A stretch of 5,696 nucleotides of DNA from Clostridiales bacterium (GTDB lineage: Bacteria > Bacillota > Clostridia > Tissierellales > Sedimentibacteraceae). The notes below the pieces were generated by a model. It saw nothing but the letters and a program-made list of their open reading frames with translations. It did no database searches and had not been told where the DNA came from. The stretch is taken from NCBI GenBank assembly GCA_003483345.1, contig DMWH01000130.1:3493-9188 (forward strand), written 5' to 3'. The first letter of the stretch is position 1, and every line of letters begins with the position of its first letter. Shown here piece by piece: positions 1 to 5,696 of the stretch. Made by a program: the position numbers and the translations under genes.

Positions 1-7
1 ATGCCCT

Positions 8-14
8 AAAGGAG
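8..14 (+). promoter_or_regulatory. Ribosome binding site of rnhB
   Basis: AAAGGAG lies 6 nt before the ATG at 21. The rnhB reading frame stays open upstream to the window edge, so this site is what fixes the start. No promoter is visible in the 20 bases available, so rnhB is probably transcribed from upstream, outside the window. Confidence 0.8.
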
Positions 15-20
15 AATAAT

Positions 21-653
21 ATGCTTAAAGTAGAACAAGGACTGTGGGACAAGGGATATAATTACATAGCATGCATAGATGAAGTAGGGAGAGGCTGTTT
101 AGCAGGCAGCGTTGTAACCTGTGCAATTATTATGCCCAAGGGTTTACTGATAGAAGGCGTTAATGATTCCAAAAAACTGACGGCTAAAAAAAGAGAAGAA
201 TTATTTGATATAATTATAGAATCATCTTTGGGATACGGTATTGGAGAATACGACTGTAAAAAGGTTGATGAATATAATATTAAAAATGCAACAAAGCTTG
301 CAATGGTACAAGCTGTCGAAAACATAAAAGACAAAGAAGGAAACAAAATAGTTCCTGATTATATTCTTGTTGATGCCGAAAAGCTTGACATAAATATACC
401 GCAGTTTAATATAATCCACGGAGATGCAATTTGTCACGGAATAGCAGCAGCATCAATAATTGCAAAAGTAACCCGTGACCGACAAATGGAGCTGTTACAT
501 ATTCAATATCCGGAATATAATTTTAGTAAAAATAAGGGGTATGGTACAAAAGAGCACATTGAAGCCCTGCTTGAATACGGTCCTTCCGAAATACATAGAA
601 AATCATTTGTTAAAAAAATTCTTGATAAGAACCAGCAGCTGAGCTTCCTATAA
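21..653 (+). CDS. rnhB: Ribonuclease HII (RnhB)
   Basis: This cytoplasmic nuclease cuts RNA in RNA/DNA hybrids and starts ribonucleotide excision repair by incising 5' of single ribonucleotides embedded in DNA. The 210-residue length is normal for the family. The metal-binding acidic residues are all visible: D20-E21 in IDEVGRG, D118 in VDAE and D135 in HGDA. The G23-R24-G25 loop that contacts the ribo-deoxy junction, the DSKKL motif (49-53), ASIIAKVTRDR (144-154) and Y174 in GYGT are also intact. Position 26 is Cys and 30 is Ser where many homologues have Pro in GRGPLAGP; Cys at the first site also occurs in other lineages, so I expect an active enzyme. The gene is followed by a terminator, so it ends its transcription unit; the yraN gene often found next to rnhB is absent on the downstream side. 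Confidence 0.97.
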   Translation: MLKVEQGLWDKGYNYIACIDEVGRGCLAGSVVTCAIIMPKGLLIEGVNDSKKLTAKKREELFDIIIESSLGYGIGEYDCKKVDEYNIKNATKLAMVQAVENIKDKEGNKIVPDYILVDAEKLDINIPQFNIIHGDAICHGIAAASIIAKVTRDRQMELLHIQYPEYNFSKNKGYGTKEHIEALLEYGPSEIHRKSFVKKILDKNQQLSFL

Positions 654-721
654 TATCGGCGACGTTTTTTATTTAAGTAAAAATGAAGTTATTGGAATGA
701 ATTAGAAATACAGATAGAAAT

Positions 722-758
722 ATAAGGCATTGAGAGTCACGATGCCTTATTTTTATTT
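722..758 (+). terminator. Rho-independent terminator after rnhB
   Basis: A perfect 9-bp inverted repeat (ATAAGGCAT at 722-730, ATGCCTTAT at 742-750) with an 11-nt loop is followed by a T-rich run, TTTTATTTAT. It lies about 70 bp after the rnhB stop and upstream of the next promoter, so it separates rnhB from the following operon. The stem is only moderately GC-rich. The A/T-rich flanks on both sides might allow some activity in the other direction. Confidence 0.8.
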
Positions 759-760
759 AT

Positions 761-843
761 CAATAATAAATTATCGAAAAACAATAATTAATTATTGACA
801 TGCAAAAAATATCTGCTATAATTAGAATACAATAATAATTTTT
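761..843 (+). promoter_or_regulatory. Putative operator: CAATAAT repeats and 16-bp palindrome
   Basis: CAATAAT occurs at 761, 782 and 830 on the plus strand, and as its complement ATTATTG at 791-797. The copies at 782 and 791 form a perfect 16-bp palindrome (782-797) that covers the start of the -35 box. The copy at 761 lies 21 bp (two helical turns) upstream of the one at 782, and the copy at 830 sits at the expected transcription start. This arrangement suits repression by the Xre-type regulator encoded in the same operon. Assignment to that protein is inference, and the AT-rich background makes chance repeats possible. Confidence 0.45.
795..822 (+). promoter_or_regulatory. Sigma-A promoter of the DUF2975-Xre operon
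   Basis: A consensus -35 box TTGACA (795-800) is separated by 16 bp from a consensus -10 box TATAAT (817-822), which is preceded by the TGn extension (TGC at 814-816). Transcription should start near 829, giving a leader of about 25 nt that carries the GGAGG of the first gene. So perfect a promoter would be strong if unregulated, which fits control by the overlapping palindrome. Confidence 0.85.
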
Positions 844-848
844 GGAGG
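844..848 (+). promoter_or_regulatory. Ribosome binding site of the DUF2975 gene
   Basis: GGAGG lies 5 nt before the ATG at 854. An in-frame TTG at 842 would begin inside this site and close to the transcription start, so it is rejected as a start codon. Confidence 0.85.
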
Positions 849-853
849 ATTTT

Positions 854-1306
854 ATGTACCGGAAAAGCATAGTTCATTATATGACTAAAATTTGCATTGA
901 TATTTTGTTTATAGTGGCAATTATTTGCTGTATTTTGGTTCCATTTTCTTCGTCTTGGCTGTTTCAGTATTTTGGAATAGTTGGGGCAAATACTATTTTC
1001 ATTAAAGCAATATTATTAGCTTCAGGTATTTCTTGTACATATATTTTATGGCAGTTAAAAGTTATCTTTAAAACTCTAATGAATGGTAACCCCTTTATTC
1101 ATGCCAATGTTACTTGCCTTAGGAAAATTGCTCTTGCTTGTTTGGTTATATCCTTTATTTATTTAATAAAAATGATAGTAATGCCTACAATTTCAACAAT
1201 TATAATAATCGTTATATTTATTGTTGCATGCCTCTTGTGTTTAACCTTGAAAGATTTGTTCAAGCAATCTATCTATTATAAAGACGAAAATGATTTAACG
1301 GTGTAG
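854..1306 (+). CDS. DUF2975 family membrane protein (YoaS-like)
   Basis: This is a 150-residue integral membrane protein of unknown function. Four hydrophobic segments lie at about residues 13-32, 45-66, 92-109 and 112-131. Family-typical features are the loop between helices 2 and 3, with IFKTL (71-75), GNPF (78-81), N85-V86 and L89-R90, and the charged C-terminal tail ending in ENDLTV (145-150). The gene is first in the operon and ends 10 nt before an Xre-type regulator gene. DUF2975 genes are commonly paired with such a regulator, as in yoaS-yozG of Bacillus subtilis. I infer that it may sense a membrane condition or hold the regulator at the membrane, perhaps through the conserved cytoplasmic loop or tail. 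The family call is firm; the role is not established. The start at 854 is fixed by the GGAGG site. Confidence 0.85.
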   Translation: MYRKSIVHYMTKICIDILFIVAIICCILVPFSSSWLFQYFGIVGANTIFIKAILLASGISCTYILWQLKVIFKTLMNGNPFIHANVTCLRKIALACLVISFIYLIKMIVMPTISTIIIIVIFIVACLLCLTLKDLFKQSIYYKDENDLTV

Positions 1307-1312
1307 GGGGTG
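1305..1312 (+). promoter_or_regulatory. Ribosome binding site of the Xre regulator
   Basis: AGGGGGTG differs by one base from the ideal AGGAGGTG and lies 4 nt before the ATG at 1317. It overlaps the TAG stop of the DUF2975 gene, so translation of the two genes is probably coupled. Confidence 0.7.
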
Positions 1313-1316
1313 TATT

Positions 1317-1541
1317 ATGGCTATAATTATACAGCTTGATGTCATGATGGCTAAAAGAAAAATAGGACTTATGGAATTAGCTGAAAAAATCAATATTACA
1401 CCTGCTAATTTATCAATATTAAAGAATAACAAGGCAAAGGCTATTAGATTATCAACCTTGGATGAAATATGCAAGGCTCTTAATTGCCAGCCCGGTGACA
1501 TTCTTGAATATGTGGAGGATGAAGATGGAGCAGAAAATTAA
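1317..1541 (+). CDS. Xre/Cro family HTH regulator, YozG-like
   Basis: This 74-residue protein is essentially one helix-turn-helix domain of the Cro/C1 type (HTH_26-like subgroup). It opens with a short strand-like stretch, MAIIIQLDVM. A first helix (about 8-16) precedes the HTH core, with LAEKINITPANLSILKNN at about 21-38, where ITPANLS is the turn and start of the recognition helix. The basic segment KAKAIR (39-44) and the STLDEICKALNCQPGDILEY core (46-65) follow and are typical of YozG relatives. There is no separate ligand-binding or oligomerisation domain, so any signal probably comes from a partner, for which the adjacent DUF2975 protein is the obvious candidate. It probably binds the operon's own promoter (inference). 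Its 3' end overlaps the next gene by 17 nt, indicating translational coupling. Confidence 0.93.
   Translation: MAIIIQLDVMMAKRKIGLMELAEKINITPANLSILKNNKAKAIRLSTLDEICKALNCQPGDILEYVEDEDGAEN
1514..1518 (+). promoter_or_regulatory. Ribosome binding site of the DUF4173 gene
   Basis: GGAGG lies inside the regulator gene, 6 nt before the ATG at 1525. An in-frame ATG at 1519 directly abuts the site and one at 1462 has no comparable site, so 1525 is preferred. Confidence 0.75.
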
Positions 1542-3021
1542 ATCAAAATTATCTTTATATGGAATTGTTTCAGCTTTAACATTTATTTATTTGATACTTA
1601 CAAATAATCCGGGAATAAGTGCTCCTGTATTCTTTGTAATTCAATTTGTTATTTTGTTTTATATTGTTAAGAATAGCGGGGGATTAGTCAATATCAAAGG
1701 ATTATTTATGATGATTCCGATTTTTATAATATCTTTGAACAACTTCATCAGTGCAAATTATATGATGATGCCCACAAATTTTCTAGCTCTTGTATTTTTG
1801 TACAGCAGTATGTTTTTACTGTTGGGAAATAAATTAAATTTTTTAAAATTAAGAATATCAGAAGTTTTTAAAATTATTGTCAATATTTTTGAGCCAATCA
1901 TTAATTTTACAGTTCCGATTAATTGGATAGCAGAAAGGTCTTATAATAAAGAAAAAAACATTCTTGCAAAGAGAATAATGTTAGGAGTTTTAATATCAAT
2001 ACCATCCGTTATATTTCTTGTTATGATGCTTTCTAAGGCAGACTTGGTTTTTTACAACAGTTTTATTATTTTAAACAATTGGTTTAGAAATCTTTTTGAA
2101 TTCATAAATATCTTCAAAATAATAGTAGGAACATTTGCAGGATTCTACCTGTTTTCACATTTATATTCAGTTTTTATGAAAGATGATAACAGCATTGCAA
2201 ATATTATCAGTAATAAAGTTTATACTGCCAAGAAAATTAAAGGCGATATAATTGTTTTTAATATATTGCTTATGTCAGTACTAGCTGTTTATACAATTTT
2301 TATTGTTATACAATTTAAATATTTGTTTTCCGGAGGAGTTCTTCCAAATGGTCTTAACTATTCCGAATATGCCCGACGCGGTTTCTTTGAACTTGTGGTT
2401 TTGAGTGTATTGAACATAGCCTTAATACTGTTGACCACATATTTATTGAGTGACCAAATTTATGAAAATAAAAATAAATGGGCATTATTTACTAAGCTTA
2501 TGCTTATATATCTTTGTGCAACAACCGGGATATTGCTTGCATCTTCTTATTACAGGATGTCTCTTTACGACAGTGCTTACGGTTTTACCAGATTAAGAGT
2601 ATTGGTTTATATATTCTTGTTCTTTGAGACAGTAGGGTTGATAGCAACTTTTGTTTATATTATAAAGCATAATTTTAACATATTGGCCGTTTATGCCGCT
2701 ATTGGACTTACATTTTATTTAACTTTAAATATTATAAAGATAGATGAAATAATTGCCAAAAGAAATATAGATATGTATTTAAGCGGTCAGGCAGAAGAAA
2801 TTGACATCGACTATTTAATGAATTTATCACAGGATGCACTGCCGCAAATTATAAGGCTCTCTGAGAGTGATGTTCAAATAATGACAAGAGTTAAAACAAT
2901 AGATTTCCTGAAAGATATGAGTGCGTATTATGCTCAAATGGAAAATAATTGGCAGAGCTACAACTTGACAATCGAAAAGAACAAAGATTTAATGAAATCT
3001 AGTAATTATAAATGGCAGTAG
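1525..3021 (+). CDS. DUF4153/DUF4173 polytopic membrane protein
   Basis: This is a 498-residue membrane protein of unknown function. About eleven hydrophobic segments are visible: four between residues 12 and 101, two at about 151-170 and 195-213, and five between 241 and 404. A soluble tail of roughly 90 residues follows (405-498). Two motifs mark the DUF4173 family: YSEYARRGFFEL (279-290) and YRMSLYDSAYGFTRLRV (343-359). Both are rich in Tyr, Arg and Phe, and they flank the third-last and second-last helix regions. The tail carries an LMNLSQDALPQI segment (431-442), similar in style to the C-terminus of other family members. The gene overlaps the Xre gene by 17 nt and is followed 15 nt later by a small membrane protein gene, so it belongs to the same operon. 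Transport, sensing or envelope scaffolding are all possible; I see no catalytic signature. The family call rests on motif recall. Confidence 0.82.
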   Translation: MEQKIKSKLSLYGIVSALTFIYLILTNNPGISAPVFFVIQFVILFYIVKNSGGLVNIKGLFMMIPIFIISLNNFISANYMMMPTNFLALVFLYSSMFLLLGNKLNFLKLRISEVFKIIVNIFEPIINFTVPINWIAERSYNKEKNILAKRIMLGVLISIPSVIFLVMMLSKADLVFYNSFIILNNWFRNLFEFINIFKIIVGTFAGFYLFSHLYSVFMKDDNSIANIISNKVYTAKKIKGDIIVFNILLMSVLAVYTIFIVIQFKYLFSGGVLPNGLNYSEYARRGFFELVVLSVLNIALILLTTYLLSDQIYENKNKWALFTKLMLIYLCATTGILLASSYYRMSLYDSAYGFTRLRVLVYIFLFFETVGLIATFVYIIKHNFNILAVYAAIGLTFYLTLNIIKIDEIIAKRNIDMYLSGQAEEIDIDYLMNLSQDALPQIIRLSESDVQIMTRVKTIDFLKDMSAYYAQMENNWQSYNLTIEKNKDLMKSSNYKWQ

Positions 3022-3036
3022 CAAAGTGAAATTATT

Positions 3037-3294
3037 ATGAAAAAGTTGAAGTTTATTCTATCTGATTTGTTATTATTATTAGGTATTGAAATTTTTCTTA
3101 GCCCCTTTATTTTGTATTGGTTTATTCATGGCAATTATGAAAGGTATATATGGATAATTAACGGACCTTTCCCTTTTAACTGCTTTGGGGGAGGTCCCTT
3201 TCAAATGTTAATGTATGTTTCATTATTCATAATTGGAGCAATACTGATAATTATTTCATTGATTATTAGAAGGAAGCATTATGGAGGAGTGTAA
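3037..3294 (+). CDS. Small two-helix membrane protein, unknown function
   Basis: This 85-residue protein has a basic start (MKKLK), hydrophobic segments at about 6-30 and 56-77, and a basic end (RRK at 78-80). By the positive-inside rule both ends are cytoplasmic and the central loop faces outside. That loop holds a striking Gly/Pro/Phe motif, GPFPFNCFGGGPFQ (43-56), which looks like a conserved signature rather than random linker. There is no cleavable signal or lipobox. The gene starts 15 nt after the DUF4173 gene, so it is the last clear gene of the operon and may act with that protein. The upstream AAAGTGA is a weak ribosome binding site, suggesting translation depends on coupling. I do not recognise a named family. 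Confidence 0.75.
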   Translation: MKKLKFILSDLLLLLGIEIFLSPFILYWFIHGNYERYIWIINGPFPFNCFGGGPFQMLMYVSLFIIGAILIIISLIIRRKHYGGV

Positions 3295-3341
3295 TGATTA
3301 TTTTGACTATATTTTTCCTGAAGGACTGATATTTTATAACA

Positions 3342-3370
3342 TTTACTTTTATCTATTAATATGGTAATAT
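3342..3370 (+). promoter_or_regulatory. Candidate promoter of the aminotransferase gene
   Basis: TTTACT (3342-3347) and TAATAT (3365-3370) are separated by 17 bp, and the -10 box has an upstream TGn (TGG at 3362-3364). Each box matches the sigma-A consensus at four of six positions. A start near 3377 would give a leader of about 30 nt that includes the GGAGG at 3398. The AT-rich context makes this a tentative call. Confidence 0.4.
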
Positions 3371-3397
3371 AGTGGAAAGGAAATATTACAAATTATT

Positions 3398-3402
3398 GGA
3401 GG
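3398..3402 (+). promoter_or_regulatory. Ribosome binding site of the aminotransferase
   Basis: GGAGG lies 5 nt before the ATG at 3408. An in-frame GTG at 3372 has no such site at a useful distance, and its extra 12 residues fall outside the normal family N-terminus, so 3408 is taken as the start. Confidence 0.85.
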
Positions 3403-3407
3403 ATAAT

Positions 3408-4592
3408 ATGATATCACAAGAAATGATTAAATTAGGCACGCAAAGATCTGTTATCAGAGAATTATTTTCGTATGGTTTGCAGAGAGCAGAAGTTGTCGGA
3501 GCAGAAAACGTTTTGGATTTCAGTATAGGAAACCCAAGTGTACCGGCTCCCAAAGAAGTGCAAGAAGCCATCATTGACATTGTGAAGAATAACGACCCAA
3601 TGGTTTATCACGGATACAGCACATCGCAAGGACATGCCGGCTGCAGGAAAGCAGTGGCCGGAAATTTAAACAAGAGATTTAACAAATCCTATACATTGAA
3701 TGATATATTTATGACTTGCGGCGCTGCAGCTTCATTATGTATTACTTTCAGAGCTTTGACAGCAAGTGCTGATGATGAAATTATTGTCTTGGCCCCTTAT
3801 TTTCCTGAATATAAAGTTTTTGTTGAAGGACAGGGAGCAAAGATGAAATTGGTTCAAAGCAAAAATGACATGAGACTTAATTTAGAAGGAATTAAAGAAG
3901 CTGTTAATAAAAATACTAAGGCCCTTCTTATAAATTCACCAAACAATCCTTCAGGAGTAGTGTATTCAAAAGAAGAAATAAAGGAATTGTCAGATTATTT
4001 AAAGAAAATGCAAAATGAACTGGGGCAGACAATCTATTTGATTTCCGACGAGCCCTACAGAGAATTGGTGTTTAATGACGAGCCGGTTCCTTTTATTCCG
4101 GACTATTATGACAATACAATTATTTGTTACTCATGGTCAAAATCATTATCATTGCCCGGAGAGCGTATAGGGTATGTCTTAGTAAACGATAAATGTGAGG
4201 ATAACAAAACTGTAATGGCTGCTGTGGGAGGAGCTGCAAGGTCTCTTGGTTATGTATGTGCTCCTACACTTTTCCAGCTTGTTATTGAAAAATGTATTGA
4301 TGTCAAACCAAATTTGGAAGTATACAGGAAAAACAGAGACATTCTTTATGATGCATTGACAGAAATGGGATACAATGTTGCCAAGCCTGATGGTGCGTTC
4401 TATTTATTCATAGAAGCCCCAAATGGAGATTCAAAAGAATTCTCGGATAAAGCAAAAGAACATGATGTCTTGGTAGTACCGGGAACCGGCTTTGGAACAG
4501 ATACACATATAAGACTTTCGTATTGTGTGGATACCGAAAAATGTGAAAAAGCATTGATTGTATTTGAAAAGTTAATTAAAGAGATTAAATAA
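3408..4592 (+). CDS. PLP-dependent class I/II aminotransferase
   Basis: This 394-residue cytoplasmic enzyme of fold-type I transfers an amino group between an amino acid and a 2-oxo acid using pyridoxal phosphate. Landmarks in order: FSIGNPSVPAP (38-48), the GYSTSQGHAGCRKAV segment (69-83), SPNNPSG (177-183) with N180, DEPYREL (214-220) with D214 for the pyridine nitrogen and Y217 for the ring oxygen, SWSKSLSLPGERIGY (242-256) with K245 as the Schiff-base lysine and R253 for the phosphate, and IRLSY (368-372) with R369 for the substrate carboxylate. By alignment these match N194, D222, Y225, K258, R266 and R386 of aspartate aminotransferase. The length is normal and nothing is missing. Close relatives are often labelled aspartate aminotransferase, but the sequence alone does not fix the substrate, and no amino-acid biosynthesis gene lies next to it. 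A strong hairpin follows the stop. Confidence 0.94.
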   Translation: MISQEMIKLGTQRSVIRELFSYGLQRAEVVGAENVLDFSIGNPSVPAPKEVQEAIIDIVKNNDPMVYHGYSTSQGHAGCRKAVAGNLNKRFNKSYTLNDIFMTCGAAASLCITFRALTASADDEIIVLAPYFPEYKVFVEGQGAKMKLVQSKNDMRLNLEGIKEAVNKNTKALLINSPNNPSGVVYSKEEIKELSDYLKKMQNELGQTIYLISDEPYRELVFNDEPVPFIPDYYDNTIICYSWSKSLSLPGERIGYVLVNDKCEDNKTVMAAVGGAARSLGYVCAPTLFQLVIEKCIDVKPNLEVYRKNRDILYDALTEMGYNVAKPDGAFYLFIEAPNGDSKEFSDKAKEHDVLVVPGTGFGTDTHIRLSYCVDTEKCEKALIVFEKLIKEIK

Positions 4593-4604
4593 TATAATAT
4601 AATT

Positions 4605-4629
4605 AAGAATGGCGCTATGCGCCATTCTT
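4605..4629. terminator. Hairpin terminator between convergent genes
   Basis: A perfect 11-bp stem (AAGAATGGCGC at 4605-4615, GCGCCATTCTT at 4619-4629) closes on a 3-nt loop. It begins 12 nt after the aminotransferase stop and about 36 nt beyond the stop of the convergent MATE gene. On the plus strand the tail is pyrimidine-rich (CATTTCTACTTCTTCC) rather than a pure T run. On the minus strand it is AATTATATTATATTATTT. It probably serves both genes. Confidence 0.8.
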
Positions 4630-4665
4630 CATTTCTACTTCTTCCATCGTCATTTACAATTTTAA

Positions 4666-5696
4666 TTATAGTTTTCTTATTCCTAAATAAAAGAATGTTG
4701 CTGTTAACAAAAATGATAAGAAATCTGCGAAAGGTGCTGCGTATAGTATCCCTTCCACACCCCAGAGTCTAGGGAATATTATGATAGCAGGCGTTAACAA
4801 AATCAACTGCCTTGTAAGGGTTAATAACATTGCAGATTTAGGTCTGCCTATAGCTTGAAAGAAGTTTGAACCTACTATTTGAAAGCCTACTACAGGGAAA
4901 CATAAAAACCATGCAAATATTGCAGATTTCCCAAATTTTATTAATTCCGTATTCCTGTTAAATAATGATATCAATTGTACAGGAAACAACCTTGTAATAA
5001 TAAATCCAAAGGAAACAATTATTGTCGCTGCCTTTATTGCTAACTTTGCTGCATCCTTTACTCTTTCATAATTTTTGGCACCGTAGTTATAGCTGATAAT
5101 TGGCTGGACACCTTGGTTTAAGCCAATAATCGGCATTATCAGCAGAGTTTGTATGCTGTTTATAACTCCCATTCCGGAAACAGCAATATCACCGCCGTAA
5201 AATACTAAATTTTTATTAAGTATTGCATTTAAAGCACTTGTTGCCAATTGAAGAGAAAACCCGGGCAGACCTAAGGTTGTAATTTTACCTGTCAAATTTG
5301 ATTTAAGCCTCAAATATTCAATTTTTAATTTATTTCTGCTATGTTTTCCGATAAAATATGAAGTAACCCATAAGAATGAGAAAAATTGAGAAATAATAGT
5401 TGCCAAAGCTGCTCCTGCCATTCCCATTTTAAAACCATAAATAAATATTGGATCTAAAATAATATTAGTTCCTGCCCCTAAAAACATAGTATACATGGCT
5501 AATTTCGGATTTCCGTCAGCTCGTATAAAATGGTTCATACCAATACTTACTATGTGAAAGGGTGCTCCGAATGCAATTATTTTCATGTATTCCATAGCAT
5601 AAGGAAGGATTGCTTCGCTGGCACCAAAGAAAAGCAATATAGTTTCTAAGTTAATACGCACTATTATTGCGAAGAGTACTCCTGCCAAAATAAGCA
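4666..5696 (-). CDS. MATE family efflux transporter (N-terminus cut off)
   Basis: This is a multidrug and toxin extrusion pump of the inner membrane, which exports organic compounds using a sodium or proton gradient. About 342 residues are in the window; MATE proteins usually have about 440-460 residues, so roughly the first 100 lie beyond the right edge. The frame is open to the edge and reads LILAGVLFAIIV, a family-typical helix, so the TTG at 5688 is not the start. About ten hydrophobic segments are visible, corresponding to helices 3-12. Recognisable signatures are FGAS (near the start), FIRADGNPK, GAGTNIILDPIFIYGF, GMAGAALATIISQ and, in the second half, GLNQGVQPIISYNYGA and NFFQAIGRPK. 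Repeating the RA-GNP/QAIGRP motif in both halves reflects the family's internal duplication. It is convergent with the aminotransferase gene. The drug substrate cannot be told from sequence. Confidence 0.93.
   Translation of the reverse strand, partial: LILAGVLFAIIVRINLETILLFFGASEAILPYAMEYMKIIAFGAPFHIVSIGMNHFIRADGNPKLAMYTMFLGAGTNIILDPIFIYGFKMGMAGAALATIISQFFSFLWVTSYFIGKHSRNKLKIEYLRLKSNLTGKITTLGLPGFSLQLATSALNAILNKNLVFYGGDIAVSGMGVINSIQTLLIMPIIGLNQGVQPIISYNYGAKNYERVKDAAKLAIKAATIIVSFGFIITRLFPVQLISLFNRNTELIKFGKSAIFAWFLCFPVVGFQIVGSNFFQAIGRPKSAMLLTLTRQLILLTPAIIIFPRLWGVEGILYAAPFADFLSFLLTATFFYLGIRKL

Larger units (their letters stand above)
3295..3407 (+). other. Gap between membrane operon and aminotransferase gene
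   Basis: This AT-rich stretch contains no clear hairpin terminator, so transcription of the membrane operon may run into the aminotransferase gene. It holds an 11-codon open frame starting at 3294 with a good ribosome binding site (see findings) and one candidate promoter. No RNA gene or riboswitch-like structure is evident. Confidence 0.5.

Noticed and set aside
1..9. ATG CCC TAA at the left edge, possibly the end of an upstream gene.
   Set aside because: Three codons cannot identify a gene or confirm its frame, though a stop just before the rnhB ribosome binding site would fit a tight operon.
62..437. Two open frames on the minus strand inside rnhB.
   Set aside because: They lie opposite a clear RNase HII gene, have no convincing ribosome binding sites and resemble no protein family.
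661..673. T run after GACG just past rnhB as a first terminator.
   Set aside because: No stable stem precedes the T run; the hairpin at 722-750 is the convincing one.
1295..1501. Minus-strand open frame opposite the Xre regulator.
   Set aside because: It is fully explained by the well-conserved HTH gene on the plus strand.
1462..1524. Longer N-terminus for the DUF4173 protein starting at 1462.
   Set aside because: The extra 21 residues are the out-of-frame reading of conserved Xre codons, and the GGAGG at 1514 points to 1525.
3303..3340. TTGACT at 3303 with TATAAC at 3335 as a promoter.
   Set aside because: The spacer would be 26 bp, too long for sigma-A; the 3342/3365 pair has correct spacing.
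3386..3580. Minus-strand open frame opposite the start of the aminotransferase.
   Set aside because: The plus-strand frame encodes conserved family sequence here, and the antisense product looks like no known protein.
4666..5688. The MATE gene as a degraded, N-terminally truncated pseudogene starting at TTG 5688.
   Set aside because: The frame stays open and family-like up to the window edge, so the missing part is most simply outside the window.

Overview
The window is AT-rich, with strong GGAGG-type ribosome binding sites, tightly spaced genes and A+T-rich codon choice. With the gene families present, this points to a low-GC Firmicute, most likely of the class Clostridia. I cannot name the genus. 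Nothing indicates a phage, plasmid or insertion sequence, and there are no rRNA, tRNA or CRISPR elements.

Layout. (1) Positions 21-653 (+) encode ribonuclease HII (rnhB), a housekeeping gene, closed by an intrinsic terminator at 722-758. (2) A near-consensus sigma-A promoter (TTGACA, 16 bp, TATAAT with a TG extension; 795-822) starts a compact operon. It encodes a four-helix DUF2975 membrane protein (854-1306), a 74-residue YozG-like Xre/Cro DNA-binding protein (1317-1541), a large polytopic DUF4153/DUF4173 membrane protein (1525-3021, overlapping the regulator by 17 nt) and an 85-residue two-helix membrane protein (3037-3294). (3) Positions 3408-4592 (+) encode a PLP-dependent class I/II aminotransferase with all key catalytic residues, probably with its own weak promoter. 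(4) A perfect 11-bp GC-containing hairpin (4605-4629) separates it from a convergent gene, a MATE-family efflux transporter on the minus strand (4666 to the window edge), whose N-terminus lies outside the window.

How the genes relate. rnhB, the aminotransferase and the MATE pump are ordinary accessory or housekeeping genes with no visible functional link. The notable part is the 760-3330 block: one small DNA-binding protein embedded among three membrane proteins of unknown function, under one strong promoter. The promoter carries repeated CAATAAT sequences, including a perfect 16-bp palindrome over the -35 box. I infer an autoregulated membrane module, possibly sensing the envelope, in which the DUF2975 protein may control the Xre protein. 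The DUF2975-Xre pair resembles yoaS-yozG of Bacillus subtilis, whose biological role is not known to me. Several true start codons lie downstream of the longest possible open frame; these were chosen from ribosome binding site position and are explained in the entries.
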